Source of the DNA: Arthrobacter nitroguajacolicus_D
Lineage (GTDB): Bacteria > Actinomycetota > Actinomycetes > Actinomycetales > Micrococcaceae
Assembly: GCF_031455195.1 (NCBI RefSeq)
Contig: NZ_JAVDSH010000002.1
Span: 558,001 to 622,000, forward strand
Reading direction: 5' to 3'
Length of the DNA: 64,000 nucleotides
Shown: piece by piece, positions 51,332-58,802 of the stretch
Layout: every line of letters begins with the position of its first letter
Position numbering within the stretch: the stretch's first letter is position 1
Notes under the pieces: generated by a model
The model's database searches: none
What the model saw: the letters and a program-made list of their open reading frames with translations, nothing else
Told to the model about the DNA's origin: nothing
Position numbers and translations under genes: made by a program

Positions 51332-52516
51332 ATGGAAAAGGATTTGAAGGTCGGCATCGTGGGCTTTGGCCTGAGGTCGGGGCTTTGGAAGCATGCCCAC
51401 AAGCCGGGCCAAGGCTCTGAGGTCACCATCGTTTGCGACCTCAGCGAACGCGGCCGTGCAGACGCTGCTGAGCGCATCCCCACGGCGCGGATCACGGATG
51501 ATCTTGAGGAGCTGCTGGCCAGCGGCCTGGACGCCGTACTGGTCCTGACCCCGGATAACCAGCACGCCGCCGTCGCCGTCCGTACGCTCAAGGCGGGTAT
51601 CCCCACCTTCTGCGAGAAACCTCTGGACATCACCGTGGAGGCCGCGGACCTGATCCTGAAGACCGCTTACGACACTGGCACCCGGCTCTACGTTGGCCAC
51701 AACATGCGCCACATGCCGGTGGTGGTCCAGATGCGCCAGCTCATTGAAGACGGCAGGATCGGTGACGTCAAGGCGGTGTGGTGCCGGCACTTCGTGGGCC
51801 ACGGCGGTGACTACTACTTCAAGGACTGGCATGCGCAGCGTGCCAACGTCACTTCGCTGTTGCTCCAAAAAGGTGCGCACGACATTGATGTGATCCACTG
51901 GCTGGCCGGCGGGTACACCAAGCGGGTTGCCGCCGTCGGCGATCTTGCTGTCTATGGAGGCGTGGCCAATCGGAGCGATAACGCCGGGAAGCGCATGGGC
52001 GACTGGTTCTCCATGGATAACTGGCCGCCCACCGAGCAGAAGGACCTCGCGGAGGTGATCGACGTCGAGGACATTTCCATGATGAACATGGTGCTGGACA
52101 ACGGCGTCCTGGCCTCCTACCAGCAGTGCCACTTCACGCCCGACTACTGGCGGAACTACACGGTGATCGGCACCAAGGGCCGGATCGAGAACCTGGGCGA
52201 TGGGCCGGGGGAGACCATCAACGTCTGGACCAGCAGGACTTCCGGCTACGCGGCGCCGGACGAGGTCATCACCATCAAGGACGGCGAAGGCGGCCACGGT
52301 GGTGCCGATCCACGCCTGATCGAGGAATTCCTGCACTTCGCGGCCTCGGGTGGGCAGACACAGACCAGCCCAATTGCCGCGCGCCAGGCTGTGGTTGCGG
52401 GCATCCTCGCGGCTGAATCCCTGCGCGGCGACGGTTCAGCGCGGGAGGTACCGGAACTCCCTGCCGAGCTGGTGGAGTATTTCGACGCCGGCCAGCCCGC
52501 CCTGGTCCGCGACTGA
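51332..52516 (+). CDS. Gfo/Idh/MocA-family oxidoreductase
   Basis: This 394-residue NAD(P)-dependent dehydrogenase has an N-terminal Rossmann fold (VGIVGFGLRSGLWK, IVCDLSERGRADAAER) with the EKPLDIT motif carrying the conserved Lys. A C-terminal alpha/beta domain holds the catalytic region GAHDIDVIHWLAGG, where Asp and His are expected to act. Substrates in the family are sugars, inositols or uronates. Its place as last gene of the sugar uptake operon suggests it oxidises the imported sugar or a product. Its 3' end runs into a terminator hairpin lying inside the convergent LysR gene. Confidence 0.9.
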   Translation: MEKDLKVGIVGFGLRSGLWKHAHKPGQGSEVTIVCDLSERGRADAAERIPTARITDDLEELLASGLDAVLVLTPDNQHAAVAVRTLKAGIPTFCEKPLDITVEAADLILKTAYDTGTRLYVGHNMRHMPVVVQMRQLIEDGRIGDVKAVWCRHFVGHGGDYYFKDWHAQRANVTSLLLQKGAHDIDVIHWLAGGYTKRVAAVGDLAVYGGVANRSDNAGKRMGDWFSMDNWPPTEQKDLAEVIDVEDISMMNMVLDNGVLASYQQCHFTPDYWRNYTVIGTKGRIENLGDGPGETINVWTSRTSGYAAPDEVITIKDGEGGHGGADPRLIEEFLHFAASGGQTQTSPIAARQAVVAGILAAESLRGDGSAREVPELPAELVEYFDAGQPALVRD

Positions 52517-52517
52517 G

Positions 52518-53456
52518 CTAGCGGGGACTGGATAGCTCGATGAGCTCGGTCATGACGGTTTGAAGTGACTCGCAAACCGTCATGACCGATTTTCGCTTGA
52601 GCGCCTCAGGCCGGGCCAGGATGTCGATCTTGCGTACGGAATTCACTCCGGCCAGCGGGCGCAGCACCACGCCTGCGTCGAGCACGCGGCGTGCCGTGAA
52701 CCTCGGCAGCAGCCCGATCGCACCACCCGCCGAGACCAGCGCTGCAACAGTCGAATAGTCGTTGATGCGGTGCAGCACCTCCGCGGGCCGTCCGCTCACG
52801 GCTACGACGGCGGACAACACGTCCGCGGGGGAGTAGCCATCGCGGCTGGTCACCCAGGTTTCATCGACGACGTCGGAGGGCTCCAACTCGGTCCGGGCCG
52901 CCAAAGGGTGATGCGCGGGGAGCGCGATGTCCAACGGCTCATCCGCCAGCGGAATCACCGCGACCTTGTCTTCGGGCCATTGCGGGCTGTTGTCCATCCG
53001 GTGCGCCAGGACCAGGTCGTACCGCGCGGCCAACCCCGGGAAATCCTCCTGGGCCACGTCTTCGTCGGACAGCCGCAGGCGCGGCGTGATGCCGCCGTCG
53101 GACGTTTTGTCTGCAGCCAGCAGCGCTGCCAAAGGCGCGAACAGCGCCTGCCCCGCGCTGTGGAAGGCGCTCACGCTGACAGGCGCGTCCGGAGCGTCGT
53201 GGTACGCGCCGATCGCGGCCCGCGCATCTGCCATGGCATTGACGACGGCGGCGCCCGCCTCGGCGAGTACGCGGCCGGCGTCGGTCAGCACCAGGGCCCG
53301 CCCCTCCTTGCGGGTCAAGGGGACGTCCACCGACTTCTGGAGGAGCGCGAGCTGTTGGGATACGGCGGATGGGGTGACCATGAGGGTCTCGGCCACAGCC
53401 TTGACGCTACCCAGGTCCCCAAGTTCGCGAAGCATCTGAAGCTGATGGATTTCCAT
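52518..53456 (-). CDS. LysR-family transcriptional regulator
   Basis: In this 312-residue regulator, the winged HTH is at the start (LQMLRELGDLGSVKAVAE, then VTPSAVSQQLALL). The C-terminal effector domain follows, with the usual two-lobe substrate-binding fold. It is divergent from tdh-kbl with a 109-bp gap holding two identical 11-mers, so it likely controls threonine degradation, perhaps sensing threonine or glycine. The ATG 53456 is favoured. An in-frame TTG lies six bases upstream. Its last codons also encode a strong terminator hairpin for the opposite strand. Confidence 0.9.
   Translation of the reverse strand: MEIHQLQMLRELGDLGSVKAVAETLMVTPSAVSQQLALLQKSVDVPLTRKEGRALVLTDAGRVLAEAGAAVVNAMADARAAIGAYHDAPDAPVSVSAFHSAGQALFAPLAALLAADKTSDGGITPRLRLSDEDVAQEDFPGLAARYDLVLAHRMDNSPQWPEDKVAVIPLADEPLDIALPAHHPLAARTELEPSDVVDETWVTSRDGYSPADVLSAVVAVSGRPAEVLHRINDYSTVAALVSAGGAIGLLPRFTARRVLDAGVVLRPLAGVNSVRKIDILARPEALKRKSVMTVCESLQTVMTELIELSSPR
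52546..52593 (+). terminator. Terminator hairpin of the sugar operon, inside the LysR 3' end
   Basis: A perfect 17-bp inverted repeat (52546-52562 with 52573-52589, core GGTCATGACGGTTT) with a 10-base loop is followed on the plus strand by TTTT. It lies 30 bases after the Gfo/Idh/MocA stop and within the coding end of the convergent LysR gene. Confidence 0.75.
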
Positions 53457-53465
53457 TAGCAAATC

Positions 53466-53508
53466 CTAAATCGTTGATTGAGAAGAATCTAGTTGTGCTA
53501 AATCGTTG
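53466..53508. promoter_or_regulatory. Two direct CTAAATCGTTG repeats, candidate LysR sites
   Basis: The 11-mer CTAAATCGTTG occurs at 53466-53476 and 53498-53508, exactly 32 bp apart (about three helical turns), in the gap between the LysR gene and tdh. The AT-rich segment between them probably holds the promoters. Confidence 0.6.
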
Positions 53509-53565
53509 GCGGGGATTCAATGGACTCAGCAGCAGCGAAGCAGCCCTAAGCCAGTGAGGAATCCC

Positions 53566-54612
53566 ATGAAGGCTCTCTACAAATCCGGACCCCACGCAGG
53601 GTTTGAACTCGTCGACCGTCCCGAGCCCCAAGCTGGCCCCAGCGACGTGAAGATCCGGGTCATGACCACCGGAATCTGCGGCACCGACCTCCATATCCAG
53701 AGCTGGGACGCCTGGGCGCAGGGCATCATCGAGGCGCCGCTCATCGCCGGTCACGAGTTCTACGGTGAAGTGGTCGAAATCGGCGAGGACGTCCGCGACG
53801 TCAAGGTGGGGGACCGGGTTTCCGGCGAAGGCCACGTGGTCTGCGGAATCTGCCGAAACTGCCGTGCAGGACGCCGTCAGATGTGCATCCACACCGTCTC
53901 CGTCGGCGTGCAGCGCGATGGCGCGTTTGCGGAGTACGTCGTCATTCCCGAGACCAACGTCTGGGTCCACCACGACGAATCCGTCACCCCGGAACTCGGC
54001 GCCATCTTCGATCCCTTCGGCAATGCAGTCCACACCGCACTGAGCTTCCCGCTGGTCGGCGAAGACGTGCTCATCACCGGCGCCGGCCCCATCGGCCTGA
54101 TGGCCATCGCCGTCGCCCGCCACGCAGGTGCACGCAAGATCGCCATCACGGACGTGTCCGCACCGCGCCTGGAGCTCGCCCGGCAGATGGGCGTGGACCT
54201 CGCCGTCGACGTGTCCAAGATGCGTGTCCGCGACGCACAGCAGGAACTGGGTATGCGCGAAGGCTTCGACATCGGACTGGAAATGTCGGGACACCCCACG
54301 GCACTGCCTGAGATGATCGATAACATGAACCACGGCGGCCGCATCGCCATGCTTGGCCTTCCCAGCCAGTCCATCGACATCGACTGGGGCAAGGTTGTCA
54401 CCCACATGCTCACCCTCAAGGGCATCTACGGCCGGGAAATGTTCGAAACCTGGTACGCCATGAGCGCGATGCTGTCCTCCAATCCCGTGCTGCACCGCAG
54501 TATCTCCGCCGTCGTCACCGACAAGCTGTCCGCAGCCGACTGGGAAAAGGGCTTCGAAATTGCCCGCAACGGCACCGGTGGCAAAGTGGTCCTCGACTGG
54601 ACCGAACTGTAA
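53566..54612 (+). CDS. tdh: L-threonine 3-dehydrogenase
   Basis: This 348-residue zinc alcohol-dehydrogenase-type enzyme oxidises L-threonine to 2-amino-3-ketobutyrate with NAD. The catalytic zinc ligands lie in TGICGTDLH and GHEFYGEVVEIG. The structural zinc Cys cluster is in CGICRNCRAGRRQMC. The NAD-binding loop is ITGAGPIGLMAIAVA. GEGHVVCG and the C-terminal GKVVLDW are also typical of Tdh. GTGAGGA precedes the ATG. It forms an operon with kbl, 34 bases downstream, so threonine is carried on to glycine and acetyl-CoA. Confidence 0.96.
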   Translation: MKALYKSGPHAGFELVDRPEPQAGPSDVKIRVMTTGICGTDLHIQSWDAWAQGIIEAPLIAGHEFYGEVVEIGEDVRDVKVGDRVSGEGHVVCGICRNCRAGRRQMCIHTVSVGVQRDGAFAEYVVIPETNVWVHHDESVTPELGAIFDPFGNAVHTALSFPLVGEDVLITGAGPIGLMAIAVARHAGARKIAITDVSAPRLELARQMGVDLAVDVSKMRVRDAQQELGMREGFDIGLEMSGHPTALPEMIDNMNHGGRIAMLGLPSQSIDIDWGKVVTHMLTLKGIYGREMFETWYAMSAMLSSNPVLHRSISAVVTDKLSAADWEKGFEIARNGTGGKVVLDWTEL

Positions 54613-54646
54613 CTCCCACCGGACCCCCTCAATTTTAGGAGCACCC

Positions 54647-55840
54647 ATGTACTCAGCCATCAAAGACCAACTGCAGGGCGAACTCGACGAGATCCGCAGT
54701 GCCGGCCTTTTCAAAACCGAACGCCACATCGACTCCCCACAGGCAAGCCACATCGCCGCAGGCCAGCTCGGCCAGCCGGCCAACAAGGTCCTGAACTTCT
54801 GTGCCAACAACTACCTGGGCCTGGCCGACCACCCGGACATCATCGCCGCCGCCAAATCCGCGATGGACGAGCGCGGCTTCGGCATGGCTTCCGTGCGTTT
54901 CATTTGCGGGACGCAGGACCTCCACCTGGAACTTGAATCACGGGTCTCCGCATTCCTGGGAACCGAGGACACCATCCTGTTCTCCAGCTGCTTCGACGCC
55001 AACGGTGGCGTGTTCGAGTCGCTGTTCGGCCCGGAGGATGCCATCATCTCCGACTCGCTGAACCACGCCTCCATCATCGACGGCATCCGCCTGAGTAAGG
55101 CCAAGCGTTTCCGCTACGCCAACCAGGACATGGCAGACCTCGAGGCCAAGCTTCTTGAGGCATCGGGATCGCGGCGCAAGATCATCGTCACCGACGGCGT
55201 GTTCTCCATGGACGGGTACCTGGCACCGCTCGAAGCCATCTGCGACCTCGCCGAAAAGCACGACGCCCTGGTCATGGTGGACGACTCCCACGCGGTTGGT
55301 TTCATGGGCCCCACCGGTGCAGGCACCCCTGAGCACGCGGGGGTTTCTTCCCGCGTTGACATCTACACCGGTACTTTTGGCAAGGCCCTCGGCGGCGCCT
55401 CGGGTGGCTACGTTTCCGGCCGCGGCGAGATCGTCGCCATGCTCCGCCAGAAGGCACGCCCCTACCTGTTCTCCAACTCCCTTGCGCCGGCCATCGTTGC
55501 GGCCACCATCAAGGCGATCGAGCTGGTCCAGGAATCCGGCGAACTGCGCACCCGCCTCTTCGAGAACGCTGCCCTGTTCCGTCGCCGCATGAGCGAGGAA
55601 GGCTTCGAGCTCCTCGACGGCGAACACGCCATCATCCCCGTCATGTTCGGCGACGCCGTGGTTGCAGCTCGCGTGGCCGATGAGATGCTCAACAACGGAG
55701 TATTCGTCACGGCTTTCAGCTTCCCCGTCGTACCCAAGGGTGTGGCCCGGATTCGCGTGCAGCTTTCGGCCGCCCACAGCGCGGACGACGTCGAAGCGTG
55801 CGTTCAGGCGTTCGTCAAGAGTCGCGCCGCGGTCGCCTAA
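54647..55840 (+). CDS. kbl: Glycine C-acetyltransferase (2-amino-3-ketobutyrate CoA ligase)
   Basis: This 397-residue PLP enzyme of the alpha-oxoamine synthase family splits 2-amino-3-ketobutyrate with CoA into glycine and acetyl-CoA. Seen are FCANNYLGLADHPDI, the catalytic His context DDSHAVGFMG, and the PLP-binding Lys in TGTFGKALGGASGG. Length is normal. The tdh-kbl order is the classic threonine degradation operon. TTTTAGGAG precedes the ATG. The gene is followed by a GTGAGAGAG palindrome with no T-tract. Confidence 0.97.
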   Translation: MYSAIKDQLQGELDEIRSAGLFKTERHIDSPQASHIAAGQLGQPANKVLNFCANNYLGLADHPDIIAAAKSAMDERGFGMASVRFICGTQDLHLELESRVSAFLGTEDTILFSSCFDANGGVFESLFGPEDAIISDSLNHASIIDGIRLSKAKRFRYANQDMADLEAKLLEASGSRRKIIVTDGVFSMDGYLAPLEAICDLAEKHDALVMVDDSHAVGFMGPTGAGTPEHAGVSSRVDIYTGTFGKALGGASGGYVSGRGEIVAMLRQKARPYLFSNSLAPAIVAATIKAIELVQESGELRTRLFENAALFRRRMSEEGFELLDGEHAIIPVMFGDAVVAARVADEMLNNGVFVTAFSFPVVPKGVARIRVQLSAAHSADDVEACVQAFVKSRAAVA

Positions 55841-55865
55841 CCCTCGTTCATATCCCTCCCCCTTC

Positions 55866-55914
55866 GGGCCGATGCTCTCTCACTCTCTTTACAAAAGTGA
55901 GAGAGCATCGGCCC
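55866..55914. repeat. GTGAGAGAG palindrome, copy 2
   Basis: This is a perfect 19-bp inverted repeat: 55866-55884 pairs with 55896-55914, with an 11-base loop. The arm contains AGTGAGAGAGCATCGG, the same core as at 3002-3019 with CAT for CGT. It sits between kbl and the relic ATPase, and its last base touches the relic's stop. Confidence 0.85.
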
Positions 55915-56330
55915 TACAGGTGCTGAAGGTATCTTTCCGGGGCGTCCAAGAATGAGCGCCAGTTAGTGATCAGATCCAGGTCGTCCCATTTCCTGGGACG
56001 GAGGCCCCACTGCCCGGCTTCAAGTATTTGGGCGCCCGGAAGCGCGGCAAGCAGGGGGGAGTGTGTAGACATGATGACCTGGGACTTGCCGTGGAAGGGC
56101 AAATCGCCGTGCATGCTGGGGTTCTTCGACTTTCCGGAACCGTTTTCACCCACCAGTATTGTTGCGGGAGCCAGATCCAGACTTTGTTCCAGAAGCTGCT
56201 TTACCGGAGGCAGACCGGCTGGCCACCGGCGGCGGTCCAAGGCGTTGGCGGGATCTTCTGTCACTCGCCGGATGGGATGGTTGCGGTGCTTGCCGTCATT
56301 GTTGCAGCACTGGCCGACGTTGAAGCCGCA
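55914..56330 (-). pseudogene. Remnant AAA-family ATPase with internal deletion
   Basis: Read on the minus strand, the first part has NPANALDRRRWPAGLPPV and a complete Walker A (ILVGENGSGKS). This is followed at once by KNPSMHGDLPFHGKSQ, then IMSTHSPLLAALPGA and WRSFLDAPERYLQHL. In whole proteins of this group (about 230-260 residues) the Walker A and the THSP switch are separated by more than 100 residues holding the ABC signature and Walker B. Those are missing, although the frame is kept. The 5' end is uncertain (GTG at 56264 is the last plausible start). It lies between two GTGAGAGAG repeat loci. Confidence 0.75.
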
Positions 56331-56355
56331 AGGACCCGGCGCGCATCGGGAAGCG

Positions 56356-56432
56356 GATGTGAGAGAGCGTTGGGGTTTTGGGGTGGGATGTGAGAGAGCG
56401 TTGGGGTTTTGGGGGTGGGATGTGAGAGAGGA
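56356..56432. repeat. GATGTGAGAGAGCGTTGGGG tandem repeat, copy 3
   Basis: Two full units of 31 and 32 bp (56356-56386 and 56387-56418) and a partial third (56419-56432) share GATGTGAGAGAG, then CGTTGGGGTTTTGGGG with one extra G in the second. The array ends 10 bases before the -10 element of the next gene. Confidence 0.85.
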
Positions 56433-56442
56433 TCCGGTCTGA

Positions 56443-56448
56443 CAGGAT
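56443..56448 (+). promoter_or_regulatory. Candidate -10 element of the DAO-family gene
   Basis: CAGGAT carries A and T at positions 2 and 6, with its T 7 bases before the ATG at 56455. There is no ribosome site. Confidence 0.4.
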
Positions 56449-56454
56449 ATAGCC

Positions 56455-57552
56455 ATGGCTTCGAATTATGACGTGGTAATCGTTGGCGGCGGCATCGGGG
56501 GACTTTCCTTGGCGGCGGCCCTCGCAGGCAAATGCACTGTGGCGCTGGTTGAGGCAGAGCAGTCCTTGGCTTTCCACACGTCCTCGCGTTCTGCCAGGCA
56601 ACTCATCCCCAGCTATGGTCCCGCCGTGGTGCAGGACCTCACCGTCCGGACACTGGAGATGCTGGCTGAGCGGGACGCGCAGGCAGCCGAACCGATCCTC
56701 ACGCCGCGAGGCTTCATGTTGGTGGGTGACGAGGAGACCGTGCGGGCTGAAGCCAGCGGAAACATGCGCCCGATTTCGCACGAACAGGCCATGCAGCTCT
56801 GCCCGGCCCTCATTCCGGATTCCTTCACTGCGGCAGGGCTGGACGACGGCTCGTTCGGCTGCAACGCCCCTTTGTTGCTTGAGGAACACCGTCGCACCGC
56901 GGAGGCGGCGGGTGTGGACATCATCACCGGAGCAAAGGTGCACTCGGCCCAACGATTGGGGAGCGGCTGGCAGGTGGGGGCAGGCACCGAAGGGTTCCAG
57001 TCCGGCGTCGTGGTTAACGCGGCCGGTGCGTGGGCGGACGAGCTGGCCGTCATCAGCGGTGTGGAGAAGCTGGGCCTTCAGCCGTACCGTCGGACCGCTG
57101 CAATCGTGAACGTCGAGAATCCGCTGACGCCAGAAACGCCCATGGTGTGCGCCGCGGACGACACGTTCTACTTTCGCGCCGAAGGCAATCAGGTGCTGAT
57201 TTCGCCGTCGGAAACGGTGCCGAGCGGCGCCGAAGATGCCAAGCCCTACCCGGGCGACGTTGAGGCGCTGATCAGCAAGCTTAACGCTGTGACGTCACTG
57301 GGAATCCGTTCCGTGGACCGCGCCTGGACAGGGCTGAGGACCGAAGCCGCGGATGGGATTCCGGTAGTGGGATTCGACGCCGAAGCGCCGGGCTTCTTCT
57401 GGCTGGCCGGACAGGGTGGCTACGGCTTCCAGACATCGTCAGCCATGGCCGAGCTGGCAGCGGCCCTGATCCTCGGCGAAATCGAAGCCGACAGTCCGGA
57501 ATCCCGGACAGCGGAGCAGCTCGCAGCAGTACGCTGGTCCATCCGGCGCTGA
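56455..57552 (+). CDS. FAD-dependent oxidoreductase, DAO family
   Basis: This 365-residue flavoenzyme has the N-terminal dinucleotide-binding motif VVIVGGGIGGLSLAAAL. A central substrate domain and the C-terminal FAD contact GLRTEAADGIPVVGFDAEAPGFFWLAGQGGYGF are typical of the glycine/D-amino acid oxidase and dehydrogenase group. The substrate is likely an amino acid or N-methyl amine and cannot be fixed from sequence. It lies 11 bases before hutI, so it may take part in histidine or related amino acid catabolism. Confidence 0.88.
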   Translation: MASNYDVVIVGGGIGGLSLAAALAGKCTVALVEAEQSLAFHTSSRSARQLIPSYGPAVVQDLTVRTLEMLAERDAQAAEPILTPRGFMLVGDEETVRAEASGNMRPISHEQAMQLCPALIPDSFTAAGLDDGSFGCNAPLLLEEHRRTAEAAGVDIITGAKVHSAQRLGSGWQVGAGTEGFQSGVVVNAAGAWADELAVISGVEKLGLQPYRRTAAIVNVENPLTPETPMVCAADDTFYFRAEGNQVLISPSETVPSGAEDAKPYPGDVEALISKLNAVTSLGIRSVDRAWTGLRTEAADGIPVVGFDAEAPGFFWLAGQGGYGFQTSSAMAELAAALILGEIEADSPESRTAEQLAAVRWSIRR

Positions 57553-57557
57553 ACAAT
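57552..57557 (+). promoter_or_regulatory. Possible -10 element of hutI
   Basis: AACAAT lies with its T 7 bases before the hutI ATG at 57564 and overlaps the end of the previous gene. The match is weak, and hutI may instead be read from the upstream transcript. Confidence 0.25.
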
Positions 57558-57563
57558 AGGGTC

Positions 57564-58802
57564 ATGAGCGGAATCAGGAACGGGAACAGCGGCAGCACAC
57601 TCATCACCAACATCGGCGAGCTGATGACCCAGGACCTGGAGCACCGGGTCCTCAAGGACGCGGCCATCGTCTTCGAGGGTGAGCGCATCGCATGGATGGG
57701 GTCCAGCGCAGACGCCCCATCTGCCGATGAACAAATAGACGCCGAGGGCCGGGCCGTCTTGCCCGGTTGGGTGGATTCGCACTCGCACCTGGTCTTCGCG
57801 GGTGATCGCACTGCCGAGTTTGAGGCCCGCATGGCCGGCGAAAGCTACAGCGCCGGCGGAATTGCCGTTACCACCGGAGCCACCCGAGCAGCCAGCGACG
57901 ACGAGCTGACCCGCCTCGTGCGGGACCGCGTGGCCGAGGCAGTCTCCCAAGGCACCACCTACCTTGAAAGCAAGACCGGTTACGGGCTGGACGTGGAAAA
58001 CGAGGCCCGGAGCGCCCGCATCGCCGCAGCGGAAGTGGATGAAGTCACCTATCTCGGCGCGCACTTGGTCCCGAAAGGCTCCGACCCAGAGGAGTACACG
58101 GACCTGGTCTGCGGCCCAATGCTCGACGCCGTCCTGCCGTATGTCCGGTGGGCCGATGTTTTCTGTGAGCGGGGTGCCTTCACCGAGGACCAGTCCCGCC
58201 GTGTCCTGACTGCCGCCCGAGATGCCGGCCTGGGGCTCCGAGTTCACGGAAACCAGCTCGGCGAGGGTCCCGGCGTTGCCTTGGCCGTCGAGTTCGCGGC
58301 TGCGAGCGTCGACCACGTCAACTATCTTTCCGACAAGGACGTGAGGGCGCTCGCGGAAACGTGGGCCGGCTGGGATGCGGCGACGGGGCGCGGGACGAAG
58401 GGCACCGTGGCAACCTGCCTGCCCGCCTGCGACCTGTCCACCCGCCAACCTTTGGCACCCGGCCGCGAGCTGATCGACGCCGGTGTGCAGATCGCCCTGG
58501 CGGCCAACTGCAATCCCGGCACCTCCTACACCAGCTCCATGGCGTTCTGCGTCACCACGGCCGTGCTCCAGATGCACCTGAGCGTCCACGAAGCCGTCCG
58601 TGCTGCGACGTACGGCGGTGCCCTGGCGCTGGGCAGGGAGTCAGGGAACGACGCCGACGGCGAACGGGCGGTGGGTTCGCTCGCCGTCGGTCATCGCGCT
58701 GACCTGCACATGCTCAAGGCGCCGTCGGCCACGCACTTGGCGTATCGTCCCGGCATCCCGCTGACACACTCGGTGTGGAGGGCGGGCGTACGCGCCGCCT
58801 GA
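57564..58802 (+). CDS. hutI: Imidazolonepropionase
   Basis: This 412-residue amidohydrolase opens the ring of 4-imidazolone-5-propionate to N-formimino-L-glutamate, the third step of histidine degradation. The metal site begins with DSHSHLVFAGDRTAEFEAR. The family motifs YSAGGIAVTTGATRAAS, ESKTGYG, VHGNQLGEG, VDHVNYL and ALAANCNPGTS are all present. The other hut genes are not adjacent. The only neighbour on the strand is the DAO-family gene. Its TGA abuts the stop codon of the convergent GH101 gene. Confidence 0.95.
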   Translation: MSGIRNGNSGSTLITNIGELMTQDLEHRVLKDAAIVFEGERIAWMGSSADAPSADEQIDAEGRAVLPGWVDSHSHLVFAGDRTAEFEARMAGESYSAGGIAVTTGATRAASDDELTRLVRDRVAEAVSQGTTYLESKTGYGLDVENEARSARIAAAEVDEVTYLGAHLVPKGSDPEEYTDLVCGPMLDAVLPYVRWADVFCERGAFTEDQSRRVLTAARDAGLGLRVHGNQLGEGPGVALAVEFAAASVDHVNYLSDKDVRALAETWAGWDAATGRGTKGTVATCLPACDLSTRQPLAPGRELIDAGVQIALAANCNPGTSYTSSMAFCVTTAVLQMHLSVHEAVRAATYGGALALGRESGNDADGERAVGSLAVGHRADLHMLKAPSATHLAYRPGIPLTHSVWRAGVRAA

